DNA of 64,000 bases, taken from the NCBI GenBank assembly GCA_015680905.1, contig CM027377.1, positions 62,083,501-62,147,500 on the forward strand, read 5' to 3'. Positions within the stretch are counted from its first letter, which is position 1. Each line of letters begins with the position of its first letter. Made by a program: the position numbers and the translations under genes. This DNA is from Coptis chinensis. Its lineage: Eukaryota > Streptophyta > Magnoliopsida > Ranunculales > Ranunculaceae. Shown here in pieces: positions 1-13,250 of this stretch. Below the pieces are notes generated by a model, which had not been told where the DNA came from, did no database searches, and worked only from the letters and a program-made list of their open reading frames with translations.

Positions 1-275
1 ATGTATGGACATGCCAATAGAGCTTATCTACAACAAGGAGAAGATCAGAAAGGAAGTGGACTTTAGATGGTAAGAATAGATTTTTAAATGTACGAGATTT
101 TAGGAGATCTAGCTTAGGATATCCAGACAGCAAATAGGATCTCAGCCAAATCTAACATTTGAGACAAGCTTTGTTGTTCTTGATGATGACCACTTTCTAC
201 AATATTAAGAATATTAAGAATTGAACTTATAGTTATACCCGAAGTGAATAATTTCTTTTTCAAATCATTGTATAG
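1..275. other. Upstream intron of the pyruvate kinase gene; unassigned short frame at 4-69
   Basis: The exon at 276 starts with the last two bases of a split Gly codon, so the preceding sequence should be intron. Bases 4-69 form a short open frame on + beginning MDMPIELIYNKEKIRKE and followed by a GTAAG. It does not match pyruvate kinase and I do not recognise it. Nothing else is supported here. Confidence 0.4.
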
Positions 276-3200
276 GAGGAATGATGTCACTAGCTGTCAA
301 GTCAAAAACAACAGATTCAGTTAAATGTGAAGTGATTGATGGTGGAGAGCTGAAATCAAGGCGTCATCTAAATGTTCGGGGAAAAAGTGCAACCCTTCCA
401 TCGATAACAGGTTAACTTATGCTTTTTTTTCAGGCATTTCTATGTGGGGAATTTATTCTCGTTATATATTTATAGTGAAGTACCAGTGCTTGACTTTTTC
501 TTCTCCTTTACTCTTCAGAAAAAGATTGGGAAGACATCAAATTTGGGGTGGACAACAAGGTTGACTTTTATGCAGTTTCATTTGTCAAAGATGCTAAAGT
601 GGTCCATGAATTGAAGGATTATCTCAAAAGTAAAATTCTTATCTTTGTCCCTCCATTTATTGAAATTTATTTTACCAATTTTTATCTGGGTAAGAATGAT
701 AATATAGTCTTTGCCTTGTAGCCTGCAATGCGGATATTCATGTGACAGTAAAAATAGAAAGTGCAGATTCGATTCCAAATCTTCATTCGATAATTTCGGC
801 ATCTGATGGGGTAAGTTGCATTAAGGATTTTGGGTGCAACCATATCTCTTTATGAGTACTGAGAACAATGTTATGAGTGATTTTGTTAAGTGATAAGTTT
901 GTTACATGGTGGAGATATAGTGTAATAGGAGTTCTCCTCTTTAGTTTCCTGCTTCGAGTCAGACTATTTTAGGGGTTAGGTTTTAAGCCCCAAGTTGCTT
1001 GAAAAGATGATATTATGGTTTTTAGTAGCTTAATAAGTTGTTTGGGTAGGATTGAGACTATTTTAGGTCAACTTTTGTATGAAGTAGACTCTTTTAGTCT
1101 TTTAGGTCATAAATCCAAGAATATAAAAGTTTTACTCTTTCAGGTCATGTTTATAATTTTGTATTTACCACTGTTATTTGACAACTTAGAATTTAATTTT
1201 CATTGTACTTGCTTTTGTAAACAAATCTTCATCAAGGTTATGAAATAGCTAATAATTAGATTGCTTCTATTACCTTGACAATTGTTACTTGGAAAGTAAA
1301 TATTTTAATCATTAAAATTTTAAATGCTATTGGCTATGCTCTGCACGTTTTAATAGTAAAAACATGAAAAAGTCATGTTTTTTATTGTTGACTTTTTTTC
1401 AAGTCAGTTTTTGTTGAAGGATTTGGAAGACTTTCATGGTATCTATGATTTCTGGAATTGATTATATGCAAGGAAACTCTGAGGAAGAAGTCTCCGAGGA
1501 GGAGGTGGAGAGCCATTAGGGGGTTTACGAGGGTGGAGGACGGTGGGGTGGCTGGTGGATTCAACACGAGGATGCTACTGGTTCAGGCCTCTACGTTTTA
1601 GGACTTGGTGTTAGTTTAAGTTATATTTGCTTGTTTGCTCCGTATAGCTTGTTTTTCTTTTGATTTCCTTGTTTTGTTGGGTTTGCAGGTTGTATTATGG
1701 GTGATGGGGTTTTTTTTGGTATTGAAAAATCAGTTTCTCGCCAATAACTTGAGTGTTAATGTAATCTTCATGTTAGTGTAATATAATAAATTTCACGGAT
1801 AAAACAAAAGTCAAGTCGGTCTGGAACACAGAGCAGTTTCTGTAGTATTATGTGATTTTATTACTCTACCTGGTATATTCAATTGTTTTGGTGACCAATG
1901 TATGCTTGGAGGTACTGATCATCTTGGTTTTTACTAATGGCCATTTGCTTCACTGTCATGCTTCCTTCCAATATATTCACCTCAGGTGCTGGTCATGTGT
2001 ATTTTTGCTCTTTTACATGTCATGTATTGTTAAAGCTAAATTGTGCTTTCCTCATAACGAAAATAAAGCTAGAAAGGTTTCTTTTATTAATCTTATTATG
2101 AATTGAGATTCTCTCAGGGGATCTGCCAGAAATTCAGATGTTAAGGGTGATTCTTTTTGGCATACTTAAAAGATTTTATATTTTATTTTCTGTTTATTTA
2201 TTTTCATACCGTTTATATGCAGGCAATGGTTGCTCGTGGGGATCTTGGAGCTGAGCTTCCCATTGAGGAAGTCCCTCTGTTGCAGGTATTTTTTAATCCT
2301 TAGATTGTAGATTCTTTTAGCAAGTTCCATCGTATCTTCAAAACTAATCGGCATGACCAACTCCATCTGTAGTTAGACTGGTGAATTTAATTCGGTGGCT
2401 CCTTTGGTAAATTGAAATTGTGTATTGTTGGGTCTTCTTTCTCTCTTTTTGTTCCCCAAAGTCATCCCCATCAATTGTCCGCTTTAGGCAGTGCTAGATT
2501 TGTGATATTAAGTTTTAGCATCCTGTTTGCAGTGGCTAGATGCTAGTTTGTTTGTTTGTTTGTCTTATTTTTTTCTTTATAAATATTTTACTGAACCTCC
2601 AAAATAAATCTTGCAAACGTAGCAGGGGACAAGCGAGCTACAAATTGTACTTATAGTCCTTTCTGAATGGAAAAACCTATCCTTTTAAACACATATTCAT
2701 TGGAACCAGCTGTCATCAAGTTGATGTCCAATATTTTCTACACCCTCCTAAGCAGCTTAACAACATTTGAAGCCAAAAAACCAAATGTATCAAATGAGAC
2801 AGAGCAATGTTGGTTGGCCATACATGCTCCTTTCCTGTAGGTGCCCTATTTGCTGCTTGGCCTATCCCCTAAATCCTACCGTTGGAGATACTCATGTGAC
2901 GTAGATACATGCATGCTTCTCATCAGATCAATTATTATCAAGACATCAGGCGGTTGAAGCGTTTTTTTTTTGGCCATTTGGGACCTTCCTTTTGCAGTGC
3001 TGAAGGTTTGGAAATGTGAAAACTTCTCATTTTTACTGACGTAATTTTATCTTCCACCATAGTTATGCTTAGACCAGACTTCTCTATTCTACTCTTACAT
3101 AATAAAGTTTCTTCATGCTCGGAATGATGTATACAAGTATCTGTTTGTAGAGAAGCCCCTGACAAAATAACCTTGTACGGTCTCAAAACACATACAGCTC

Positions 3201-6200
3201 CTAGTTGAGCTGATCACTCCTTGAGCAACCTGAGTTATTGGGGGATGCTCACTACTAGAGATGGGCATGGGTGCAATGTCTTGTAGAAGTATTGAGTAAT
3301 GGTATATGTCCAAATTTTTATCTTCAGATTGAACATTAGTCTTCTATGCATTCCAATGTGCTATTTCGTTTTGTGCCTTTTGGCATTTCTCCTTTTCCTT
3401 TTTAACATGATATTTTTTAACTAATATTGTTTGAAAATGATCTTATTTAGTATTGATTTTCGGTTAATCTGAAGAAGTCTTCCTCATTTGGAGATACATT
3501 TTCCTGCGGTGATCGTCCCAAAAATGAAATCATAATTTTTGCAAACATCAAAAGTCAAGGATCCTGCTGATCATGGAAGGATGTATGCCAGTATATGTTA
3601 AAGAACTCCCAATCAAATAGTCCAATTCAATTGATGAATTGACTTAGAAAATTGGAATTCCCACGGTTTTGGCTTGTTTGGTCAAATCTATTTCCGTAAG
3701 ATGAATTCTACTACTTCAGTAACTTAGTACGATAATTTGATATCCTGTTCTGTAAGACTTGTTTGGTTTCCTGGCTAGTCTTGTTTAGAGCATATGCCAA
3801 TGTTCTGAAACACAAAAGGATGCTTCATGGGTTATCTCTATCTGAGTGGCCTAAGTTCGTTACTATTAGTTTTACTTCAAGGGTCTAAAAGGACCTTAAG
3901 GTTGGTTGCAAGATTGAGAGTGGGTCATACCTGATTGTGATTTGAATTTGTTATGGTGAAACAAGAAATTATCTTTGTCGCAACTCTACTAATCATCAAT
4001 TTATCTTCTAAACAGGAGGAAATCATTAGAAGGTGTCATAGCATGCAGAAACCAGTGATAGTGGCAACAAACATGTTGGAAAGCATGATAAACTGTCCAA
4101 CTCCTACAAGGGCAGAAGTTTCTGACATTGCAATAGCAGTGAGAGAAGGTGCTGATGCTATTATGCTCTCTGGAGAAACAGCTCATGGGAAGTAGGTTAC
4201 CTTGGACTTATTTCTGCATCCTAAAAATCTGTTTTCTGAATTTCTAATTCTTTAGAAGTAGCGTATTCTAGTATACTACTGTATTTTTAGGTAAGTAAAA
4301 TTCAATTTTACCCACGATCTTCAACCTTACATCACAATTACTAGTAATAACCAAATCTTAACTTGAGTGGGACGCTAAAGTTGACACGTTCTGGGAGATG
4401 CTTGATTATATATTCACTCTCTATCATAATATATGATCAGCTAAGTTACATTGACACGGATACGTGTGTCCATGTCTGACGTGGCGAAATATAAAAATTG
4501 AGGTGTATGTATTACATACAATGTGTCTGTTTGTGTATGACACGGACACATGGATACGTATCCAACATGGATTATTTTTGAGATAAGGCGTGTCCATGTA
4601 GCATAGATAAACAGGTAGTCTGCTAGTTTTGTGGATAACTTTTTCTCTCCATTTTCATTAAACATCGTGGAACAAATAGTTGCAAAATGGCACGGTATAT
4701 CGGCATGTAAATACCGTAGGCCGATATTTATCTTGTTGAATCTCATTGGCAACAACTTTTCACCTTTAAAATAATGCAAGAAGCCAACAAAAGGGGCCAG
4801 ATTATTGACAATATCTGCCCAGATTTTAGGGGTCAGTACTTCGCCTTGCCATGATCTTTTGGACCACGCATAGGGTTACCTATAAGGTTAATGATATCAT
4901 ATGGAACCTTTTGAATTCGGATTAATAAAACAATTACAGGCTTACGGTCATTATTTTCTCTTTGTTTGTAGAACTTTATGGCTGTATGACATTGTACCAA
5001 TCATTTCTCTTTCCTTTTTATTGAATTTGATTTTTAGCTATGTATATGTGTTATGGGGGTACATACATATTTCCCTCCATTCTGATTTGGAATGGAGAGA
5101 GATGGGTATGGAAGAGTGCAGACAGATATCTGTCAAAAGAAAAAAGATTCTGTGGGAAAAATTAAATTTTGCACAATCTTTTAGCATATCCCAATAGCTC
5201 TGGCTGCGTAGTCAGTGTGTCAACACCATTGAAATTAGGAGTTACATTGCATTAATGGCGATAAAGCTCACTCACATGCAGGAATCTTCAACCATGTAAG
5301 AAGAGTGAACTAGAAATCATAAAACCTCCCTTAATATGCCTTTTTCCTTACATGAGTGACTAGTATAGACGATTATATTGTGATGATACTCTTGGAAATT
5401 TACTTTCCCCATTTCCCTGTAACTCCTGTAAGTCGCAAAGCTTTCTACAGTAAGGAGAAATTTAGAGTTTCTTTTGTTCTCTTTGGCTTTTAACTCTTCT
5501 CTCATCCTCTCCTCTATGGCTCTATCCTCCTCTCCTCCTTTTCCATGATACATCACCACGGTCTTGTCCTTACTCTGATCCAACTCTCCACATGACTTCC
5601 ACTACACAGTCAAATCTTTTTGAAAAAATTGTAAATTCATCTTTGTGTTTTCTTGCATGATGCAGAAATTTGGTTTGATTGTTTGTCAATCTGAAATTTT
5701 ATTCTACAGAGCTTTTAATACTCTTCTTTCTCTTGTTGTTTATTTATCAATTGTTTATTCTAACATTGACTTACATTGACTTCAGGTATCCTTTGAAAGC
5801 TGTTAAAGTAATGCATACGGTGGCATTGAGAACTGAATCAAGTTTACCAAACAGTATGACTTCTCCGAGCGATCCTACTGCCTCTAAGGTATTTTATATC
5901 ATTATCATGGATGCAATGTCACAATAGTAAATTCATGGTACTAATCGACTTTAGGGTTTAGTTTCTCTTCTACATAACTCTAATAGGGATTAGTATTGTG
6001 GCTCGTTCAGTTGATTGCTATGGCTTTATTTATTCTAAATTTCCTTTTTTGTTTCACAATATCAGTTGCAATATTTTTGTTGTGTCAGAGCCATATGAGT
6101 ACAATGTTTGCTTATCATACAAGCACAATGGCGGATACCCTTGGAACTCCAATAATTGTCTTCACAAGAACAGGATCCATGGCTATACTTTTAAGTCACT

Positions 6201-9200
6201 ATCAACCTTCTGCTACAATCTTCGCATTCACAAACGAGTGAGTGTTTTTCTTTTATTACATTATTATTATTATTGTACAAGTGCGTTGCGTGTTGGGTTA
6301 AACACCCGATTTTATATAGATTGTGTGGTCTATTTTTAGAGAAAAAAAAATAGGTGCGAACTGTTTTGGGTGGGTCCAGGAGAATAAAAAAAAGGAAAGA
6401 AAAAGAAAATTGCTAGCGTCCTTCCCTTTTATCCTACATTCCTACCTCGAACAAGAAAAAGCTACTTCTTCACATATTCTGAAGGTTCCACTTCATTTAG
6501 ATATATTCATGAGTTAACTCACTTTCCTCCTTTATTCAAGCAACCTAACCTAAAGTCCCAACCACCCCCAACTTTGCTACCCATTCTCTGCCTGCCGGAA
6601 TCTGATCAAGCCAAAGTCCTGAGTTATCTTATCCCTTCAAACAAAAGACGAATTACCAGCTATCCTGCTCCACCATAGAATATATTTCCTTTGGCAAGAA
6701 CATTACAACATAGCATCAAGCTATTGAACTAAGGTGCCTACCAATTTGAGTTGTAAAACATATTGAACAAGATCCAACAAATCTGAATATAAGATGATTT
6801 CAAGTCCCTAAACAAAGCATAATAAGATCACAAGCCCCAACCTTGTCACTAATTTTAATCAAACTACAATCATTTAATCATTTCAACCTCATCACAACAA
6901 TCATTTAATCAAACTGCTAAGCAAATTTTAGATCCAACCACTAATGCCCACCACCAATGCCACCAACACGGTGGCATTGATGGTGGTGTGTGGAGAGGAT
7001 GAAGAAAATATGGCAGGTGCCGACTAGCAAAGTCGGTAAAACCTGCCAGCATCAAAGAGTTACTGATCTCATTTAAAATAGGCTTTTGCCAATAAAAAAA
7101 AAATGAAGAAAATATGAAAAGAAAAGGGGAAATAAAGAGACAACACCAAAGAATTAAATAAGAAGATGAAAACGGTGGTAGCGGTGGTGCTAGATGGTGG
7201 CAGGTGATGGTGGTGTTTGACAGAACTTGTAGTGGAGGACTATGGAGTCAAGATGAGTTAAATCAATTTAAAATTGTACAAGTAACTAGTCACTTTTTTT
7301 TCTTTTATTCGGATAGGATGGTCCTACCCCTTTAAAAAGACAGGACGACTAGCAATTCTCAGAAAAATAAAATTGTGAACGGTTTTGTTTAATTTTGGGT
7401 GGGTCAGGACTCAGGAGAGAAAAAAGGTGCGAACGGAGGTAGCACAGCTCATTCGGCTAGCTCCCCCACACTGCATTATAAAGTAGTATAGACAATATTA
7501 TTATTGTTTAGTTATTATTTGTAGTAGTATTATTATTTATTATGAAATATGTCCCTAGTTTAATTATTAAACTAGGGATCAGTCAATTAGTATGCGACAC
7601 AAGTTCATACAATAGCTTCCATCTCACTCTTCAAATTTAGTTAGAAGTTGATTTTTTGTGGATGTCAACTTCCCACCAGGCCACCATCTACATCCCTGTA
7701 AAAGATGGGTTCATTTGGAAATTTTTAACAGTGCCAAAAACGGGTTGAAAAACTTTAATTTCTATTTGTTAAAATAAACTTGCAATTTTTAAAATAACTT
7801 TTGTTAAGGGTAGAGATTTTGAAATGATTTGAAATTTTGTTGATATGATCTTTAAAGTGGCAAGGTCTTACCTATAAAGTATCAGCCTGTAATTCAACTT
7901 GTAAAGGGGTGTTGTATAAATTGTTATATAAAAAGTGTTGTATAAAATAAACTCTTTTTCGGTTCAATCTTTTGTAATTACGAGTCCTTGTAACTTGTTG
8001 TCTCTGTCGGCACACAGGGCACAGTAAAAGATACACTAACAAATATTACGGGATCTTCTTGTTGTTTTGTTGGAAGAAAATATGTTTTTCAGTGTATAGT
8101 TTTCTGAGCCTAGAGAGAAGAAGATAAGGGAAAACTAAATACATGCAAAATCGGAAAAATGGGGAAAGTTTGGGAAAAGTATGAAATAATGGAAAGTACC
8201 TGTCTATTTGCAATGTCTGAACTTAAAACTTTTGGGAATAGTATTGTACTAAGGATGATGAGCATCAGTTTGGAAGGATTCAATTGACTATCAATATCGA
8301 AAGGTTATACCAAATTACCACCACCTCAAAAGTAATATTGCAGAATATTGGAGAATTCCTAGAAAGTGTACAAATATAACTTTAACAAAATGAAAGGTGG
8401 CTGTCCAAATGTATCGTTTGAAACCGATGCTAATTGATATTCACTGATGGGGCAGATTTAATGTACGTGTACGTGTTTCTTAAAGCTTAGAGCACTCTAG
8501 ACACAGTAGACCATAAAAGGTCCAAGAAAACAGATGAAAGAAGAATAAATTCTGAAACCAAACAATGAGAATCGCTCATAGAAGTGTTGTGGCACATGTT
8601 TGTTTAAGGAGCCGAATATAATTCTCAAATTGCTAACCTTCCAGGGAAAGTGTACAATGCTGAATGTTTTGGGGCTTTAAATTGTTATAGAATACAACTA
8701 CGGAATTTCTTACCACTGGAATCCTGAACTTTCTTTCTGGACACCTAGCAACTTTGGGATCCTGAAAGGTGATTTAAATATGTTCAAATGCAGTGATCAG
8801 CTTCCACTTGTGTTTTTTATTTCCAGTAGGAGGACTGTGTATGACTATAAGAGCTTAACCAGCCGTTTTGGAGTGCCCACTCTTGAAATTGCAAAGTGTG
8901 ATGGTTATATTGTTAGCAGACCATCTTCCTAGTACTAGTTTGTGGAGTTGGGTACACTATGGATGGAGAGAAATTTGATGATCTTTGAACATAAAGAAAA
9001 GGAAGTGCGTAAGTTGGTAGGAGTTAACTGGGTTGCTCCCTGGTCGTGAAAGATCTCTTTGCGTCTTGGGTTTTGAGTATACGTTATTTAAAGGTTGCAA
9101 ATTAAACTATGAAACATACTACCCTCTGCAATTATGCGGGGTCTGTTGTTTCCTTGTTGGAGAGGAATATAAGACTATTTGAGTATAAATCTTTAACTAT

Positions 9201-11765
9201 GGAGTAGAAAGTCATTTCGTTCAAAGGTTTGGTGGCTCTGTGGGCTTTGATTTGGGAAAGGGATACTCCTTTTGGTAGTTTTGGTTTAATTGGGACTCTC
9301 TTTCGGGCACTTCATGTGGACACTTAAATTCCCCTACCAACTTTTTTTTTTATCATATTGGGCTTATGCTAATTCATCATTTTAAGAATGTAAAAAACTT
9401 CATGTTTAATTGGGATGGGATAGTGTGATACCCACTTATTTTTAAAAATAATTTATTCAATTATTAATTAGATATGTTAGTCCATATTAATTAAAAATGA
9501 TTGGACATTAGTGGTGGTAACTATTTGGTGTTTTAGGGGTTTGGGCTTTAAAACAGCCAACTTATGGGTATATTAGACCATTTTGAATTTAGCCATTTAG
9601 CCACAAAAACAAATATTCTCCGTAAAAATCCGCAAAACCTTAACAGATTAAAAAATTAAAAATAGGAGGAGAGAAAGGAGAAGAAGTAAGAAGGTCTTCT
9701 TGTGTCTTTCATCTTGTTTGAGTTTTCTCTTCCGATATTAATACGTTAATAGTAAGTTTCCCATTCTCGCTACTATTAGAAGTATGAAGGATAATGCTTT
9801 GTATCTAGTTAAAATTTTGTAGGGTTTGGTTTGCTTGATATGTTATATATGATGTGTTTTATTTTAAAATGTTAAGTCAGAATAGGATGATTCAAATTCA
9901 AATTGCAATGGACAGATCTTTCCAAATCAACTTGAATCACTCGATTCCAACTTGCATATGAATGCGAAATTAAAATTTCAAATAACGTTTCACAGAATTT
10001 AACATATGATTCAACATATCAAGCAAAGCAAACCATCTAGATACATAGAATTATACTTTTTATATTGGAGACGATGGAAATTGCGGAAGAGAACACTCAA
10101 ACAATATGAAAACACAAGCAAGCTCTCTCTCTCTCTCTCTCTCTCTTCGTTTATTTATTTATTTAAGGATTTAGGGTTTATAATGTAGAAAAATCGTTAT
10201 TGTCGCTAAGGTTAAAGTAAAAGATGTCTAATATACTATTTTTGGGATTTGGATAGTTGCAAATTATGTCGGATGCTCATTACACCTATATATTAGCTAT
10301 TTTAAAGCCCAAACCCTGAAATACCAAATATATACCACCAATAATTTCCAATCACGTTTTCAGTCAAAAGACACAAAATAATATGTATTAGGACAAAAAA
10401 TAATATGTATTTATGTAACTTGTTAGTAATAAAATAAAATATTTTTAAGAAGGGGGTCTTTCTAAATTGGGGTGCTTGTGAATATTTTCATGTTACTTGG
10501 ACCGGATAATCTTGTAAACATTGTTATAGCACTATAAAGTGAATTTTACCGAACAAACTAAAATAGTGTGTTGCTCTTATATGCTTCCTTGAGTATGGCT
10601 TCTATTTTGTTTTATCCAATTTCCTCTTTAGGTGAGCTTTAGTTCAATTAATAAGGTAATGAGCTCATCCACCCATACCAAGAGCATAGACATAATTAAT
10701 TAGTAAACAAGAACTATTTTAAATCTCTCTAGAATTGAGATAGATTAAAAAGCACTGAGCTTCAGTTTTGGTATAGTGCTACAATCTACAAGTAAGTATT
10801 ATAAATAATCTGATAAAGCTTAGGGGGTGTTCGGGCCCTACTTTAAGTAATTTTTTGTGTTTATTAAACATTAAAAATGCAGAGTTCAGTTAAATCTGGG
10901 GAGATGTTTCAGTCGAGAGTCTGTTGAAGATGGATCTGTTTCCGTTTTCTTTCTCAAAAATGTATGTTCTGATAAATATATTTCACGTAATTTTTTAAAA
11001 ACTTACTTTGACAACCCAAATAAACTCCAACCCTCTCTCCTAAGATATCTCCCAGATTCTCTCCGTAGTTAAATCTCTCACTTTTAGTTTTCTTTGCGAT
11101 AAATGTTAGTAGCCGTAACAAACACTAAACAGTATTCATTTAATAAATTGGATTCAAACACCTCGTTATCCTTTAACTATTAGTCATGCCATATACCTTT
11201 TTGAATGTTTTTTTGGATTTGTCAAATGCCTTGTGGTTGGACAATGCCTTAGCACTTTCAGGTTTAAATTATATCATTATTATTGAACTTACATCCTTGC
11301 TGTTTGGGTCCTAGACAAAGGTGTAAAATGACAGTTTGTATGTCCAGAAGAAAAGAAATGGGCTTAATAATTGTCTTGTTGGATAATATATGTTAGAAAT
11401 AATTTAATTCCTTCTTTACTTCTTCCCTAATGTGACTCCATCCCCCGTTTGCAGAGAAAGGGTCAAGCAGAGGCTGGCTCTTTATCGTGGTGTGTTGCCA
11501 ATATACATGCAGTTCTCAGATGATGCTGAGGAGACCTTCTCTAGAGCCATAAATCTTTTACTGGTACTAATTGTTTTTCCGTTTTAGAGATTGATGTTTA
11601 CCCCTCTGTTCTCATTGCTCATAATCATTCATGTAATTTCCCCTGGACCAGAAAAAGAATCTTCTGAGGGAGGGAGAACATGTTACTCTTGTCCAGAGTG
11701 GAACTCAGCCAATTTGGCGTCGAGAATCTGCACATCACATCCAAGTTCGAAAGGTCCTTAGCTGA
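276..11765 (+). CDS. PKP2: Plastidial pyruvate kinase, beta-type subunit (3' part, nine exons)
   Basis: Converts phosphoenolpyruvate plus ADP to pyruvate plus ATP in plastids, feeding fatty-acid synthesis. Exons: 276-410, 519-629, 722-810, 2223-2285, 4016-4191, 5786-5888, 6089-6237, 11455-11563, 11652-11765 (TGA 11763-11765). All junctions are GT/AG and every phase joins, giving about 349 uninterrupted codons, so this looks functional. Motifs in order: [11 protein letters not shown] (end of the B domain), VKIES (catalytic Lys and Mg-binding Glu), [55 protein letters not shown], then the C-terminal domain with [10 protein letters not shown] and a final QVRKVLS. From memory of Arabidopsis proteins it resembles the plastid beta class (PKP2/PKP3) rather than alpha or cytosolic forms; the PKP3 paralogue cannot be excluded. 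The N-terminus and transit peptide lie upstream of the window. Intron 7 (6238-11454) is very long and carries repeats. Confidence 0.93.
811..5785 (+). other. Pyruvate kinase introns 3-5 (non-coding)
   Basis: Three introns (811-2222, 2286-4015, 4192-5785) separate small conserved exons. They are T-rich, as plant introns are. I see no convincing embedded gene. Bases 4440-4620 hold GC-richer palindromic sequence around repeated 'gtgtccatg' and 'cggacacatgg' words, possibly a decayed MITE, but I could not define ends. Confidence 0.5.
9424..10463. mobile_element. Non-autonomous inverted-repeat element in pyruvate kinase intron 7
   Basis: About 190 bp at 9424-9610 is repeated in inverted orientation at about 10255-10463. 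Reading right to left, the right arm matches 'gattggacattagtggtgg', 'tttgggctttaaaa' and the outer 'acccacttatttttaaaa' block with scattered differences. The 640-bp centre codes for nothing and includes a CT microsatellite at 10122-10146. This is the architecture of a deleted TIR transposon (MULE-like or foldback). Family and target duplication are unresolved. Confidence 0.6.
10122..10146. repeat. (CT)n microsatellite
   Basis: Perfect CT dinucleotide run inside the inverted-repeat element of intron 7. Confidence 0.9.
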
Positions 11766-12700
11766 TTGTTTATGGAGCCAAAAAAATTTTGGTGAGATTA
11801 TTTATTGTTTGGTTTTTTTGTTAAATTTGTAGCGACATAGAATATATATGTATGTTGTTCATTAATACCCACTGAAAAACAATAGGTTACTTGTCAATCA
11901 CGTGATTAATTTTGTTCCTCTTTAAAATAGAGACGGTTTTTTGTTTATGTATATATATCAGGCAGGATCTTAGAAGTACATACTTATTTTAACTTAAAAT
12001 AAGTACGTAAGTAAAATTACACCTAGAAAATGAATTCAAACCTAATATTTTGTGGATATTATCTACTCACCATAAACATCATCTCTACAAAATTTCAACT
12101 CATTTGGAAATCTCTAACTTAGGCAAAAGATAATTGCAAAGATACTATTTTCTGGACCGTTAGATTTCTTTTTAAAGATGACAACAATTTTTAGCTAGGT
12201 TAGAAGTTTCCAAATGAGTGTAAATTTTGTGGAGATGATCTTTATGGTATGTAGGTAATATTCACAAAAAATTAGAGTTAAATTCATTTTTTAGGTGACG
12301 TTTTACTTACGTACTTATTTTAAAGTTAAAATAAGTACGTAAGTAAAACGTTACCTAGAAAATGAATTCAAACCTAATTTTTTGTGGATATCATCTACTC
12401 ACCATAAACATCATCTTTACAAAATTTCAACTCATTTGGAATTCTCTAACTTAGGCAAAAGATGATATTTTTTTTTTCTCTCTAACTTAAAACTTGGCTA
12501 AAAACTGTAGTTTTCTTCACACTTAGGAAGTTAAGATCTCTATGATATGGCTACCTCATTACTCCTATGAAGACATTGCTTCCGTTCATGTCCTGCTAAA
12601 GTGAAATAACCGCTTTCATCTCTGAGTGTAAAATTTAACCTAGAAATGCGTTTGGAATATTCCATACATTTACTGACTTTTTCTATAGGTTTTGTTGCGG
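11766..12700 (+). other. Pyruvate kinase 3' region with possible 3'-UTR intron
   Basis: The stop at 11763-11765 is followed by a plausible donor near 11790 (ttttg/gtgag) and a plausible acceptor near 12688 (ttctatag/gtttt), which would put the foldback elements at 11991-12466 inside a 3'-UTR intron. This is inference from splice-like sequences only. No poly(A) signal stands out. Confidence 0.25.
11991..12466. mobile_element. Palindromic foldback MITE plus a partial second copy
   Basis: Bases 11991-12327 form a foldback: the left arm (ttaaaataagtacgtaagta, then cctagaaaatgaattcaaacct) recurs as its reverse complement ending at 12327. A second copy of the left arm follows immediately at 12328-12466, about 90% identical to 12000-12138. 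The short palindrome acttattttaa-cttaaaataagt sits at both junctions (11982-12004 and about 12312-12336), suggesting head-to-head tandem insertion or arm duplication. No coding capacity. Confidence 0.75.
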
Positions 12701-13250
12701 TGAGGATTGAGTTGAACAAAATCAGTTTTTTGTGCTGTACTGTTATGAAATCAAGAGCTATCTTTCAATGAAAAACGACCCTTGAGTGCAGTGGTGCAAG
12801 GACGTAGGTGCAGATGTTGGAGTCGACTCGTCAACTGCCAATTCGTGGACTAGATGTTAGATTTGAAACATCTAGAGTTACGTCAAGTCGATTAAACCCT
12901 AATTTGTATTGAATGCTCATCATAGGATATTAGGATGAATACATATTTTTAAGTTGTACTTTCTAAGGAAACATTGATTGGATAAGCGAAACTGCACAAG
13001 ATTTATATGATATATATATTATGATAAAGGTTATTTAAATATTCCAGCTATGAGGGAAAAAACAGAAGACCTCAAACATTAATGTGTACTTTCTCGAACT
13101 TCACCATGAGAAAACAGAAGATTCCAAATGGATATGGCACTCTTTTGTTGTTTTTGTTGCAGTTCTTTTACTCTTATTTTCGATTTTTAGACTAGACACA
13201 TGCATGTTGCCCATCTTGATTGGTAATAACCTATTTCGTTTAGGTATTTG

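Noticed and set aside
8700-9320. Possible decayed LINE zf-RVT remnant in the pyruvate kinase intron
   Set aside because: Only a few suggestive residues ([16 protein letters not shown]); no RT motifs and no frame of useful length.
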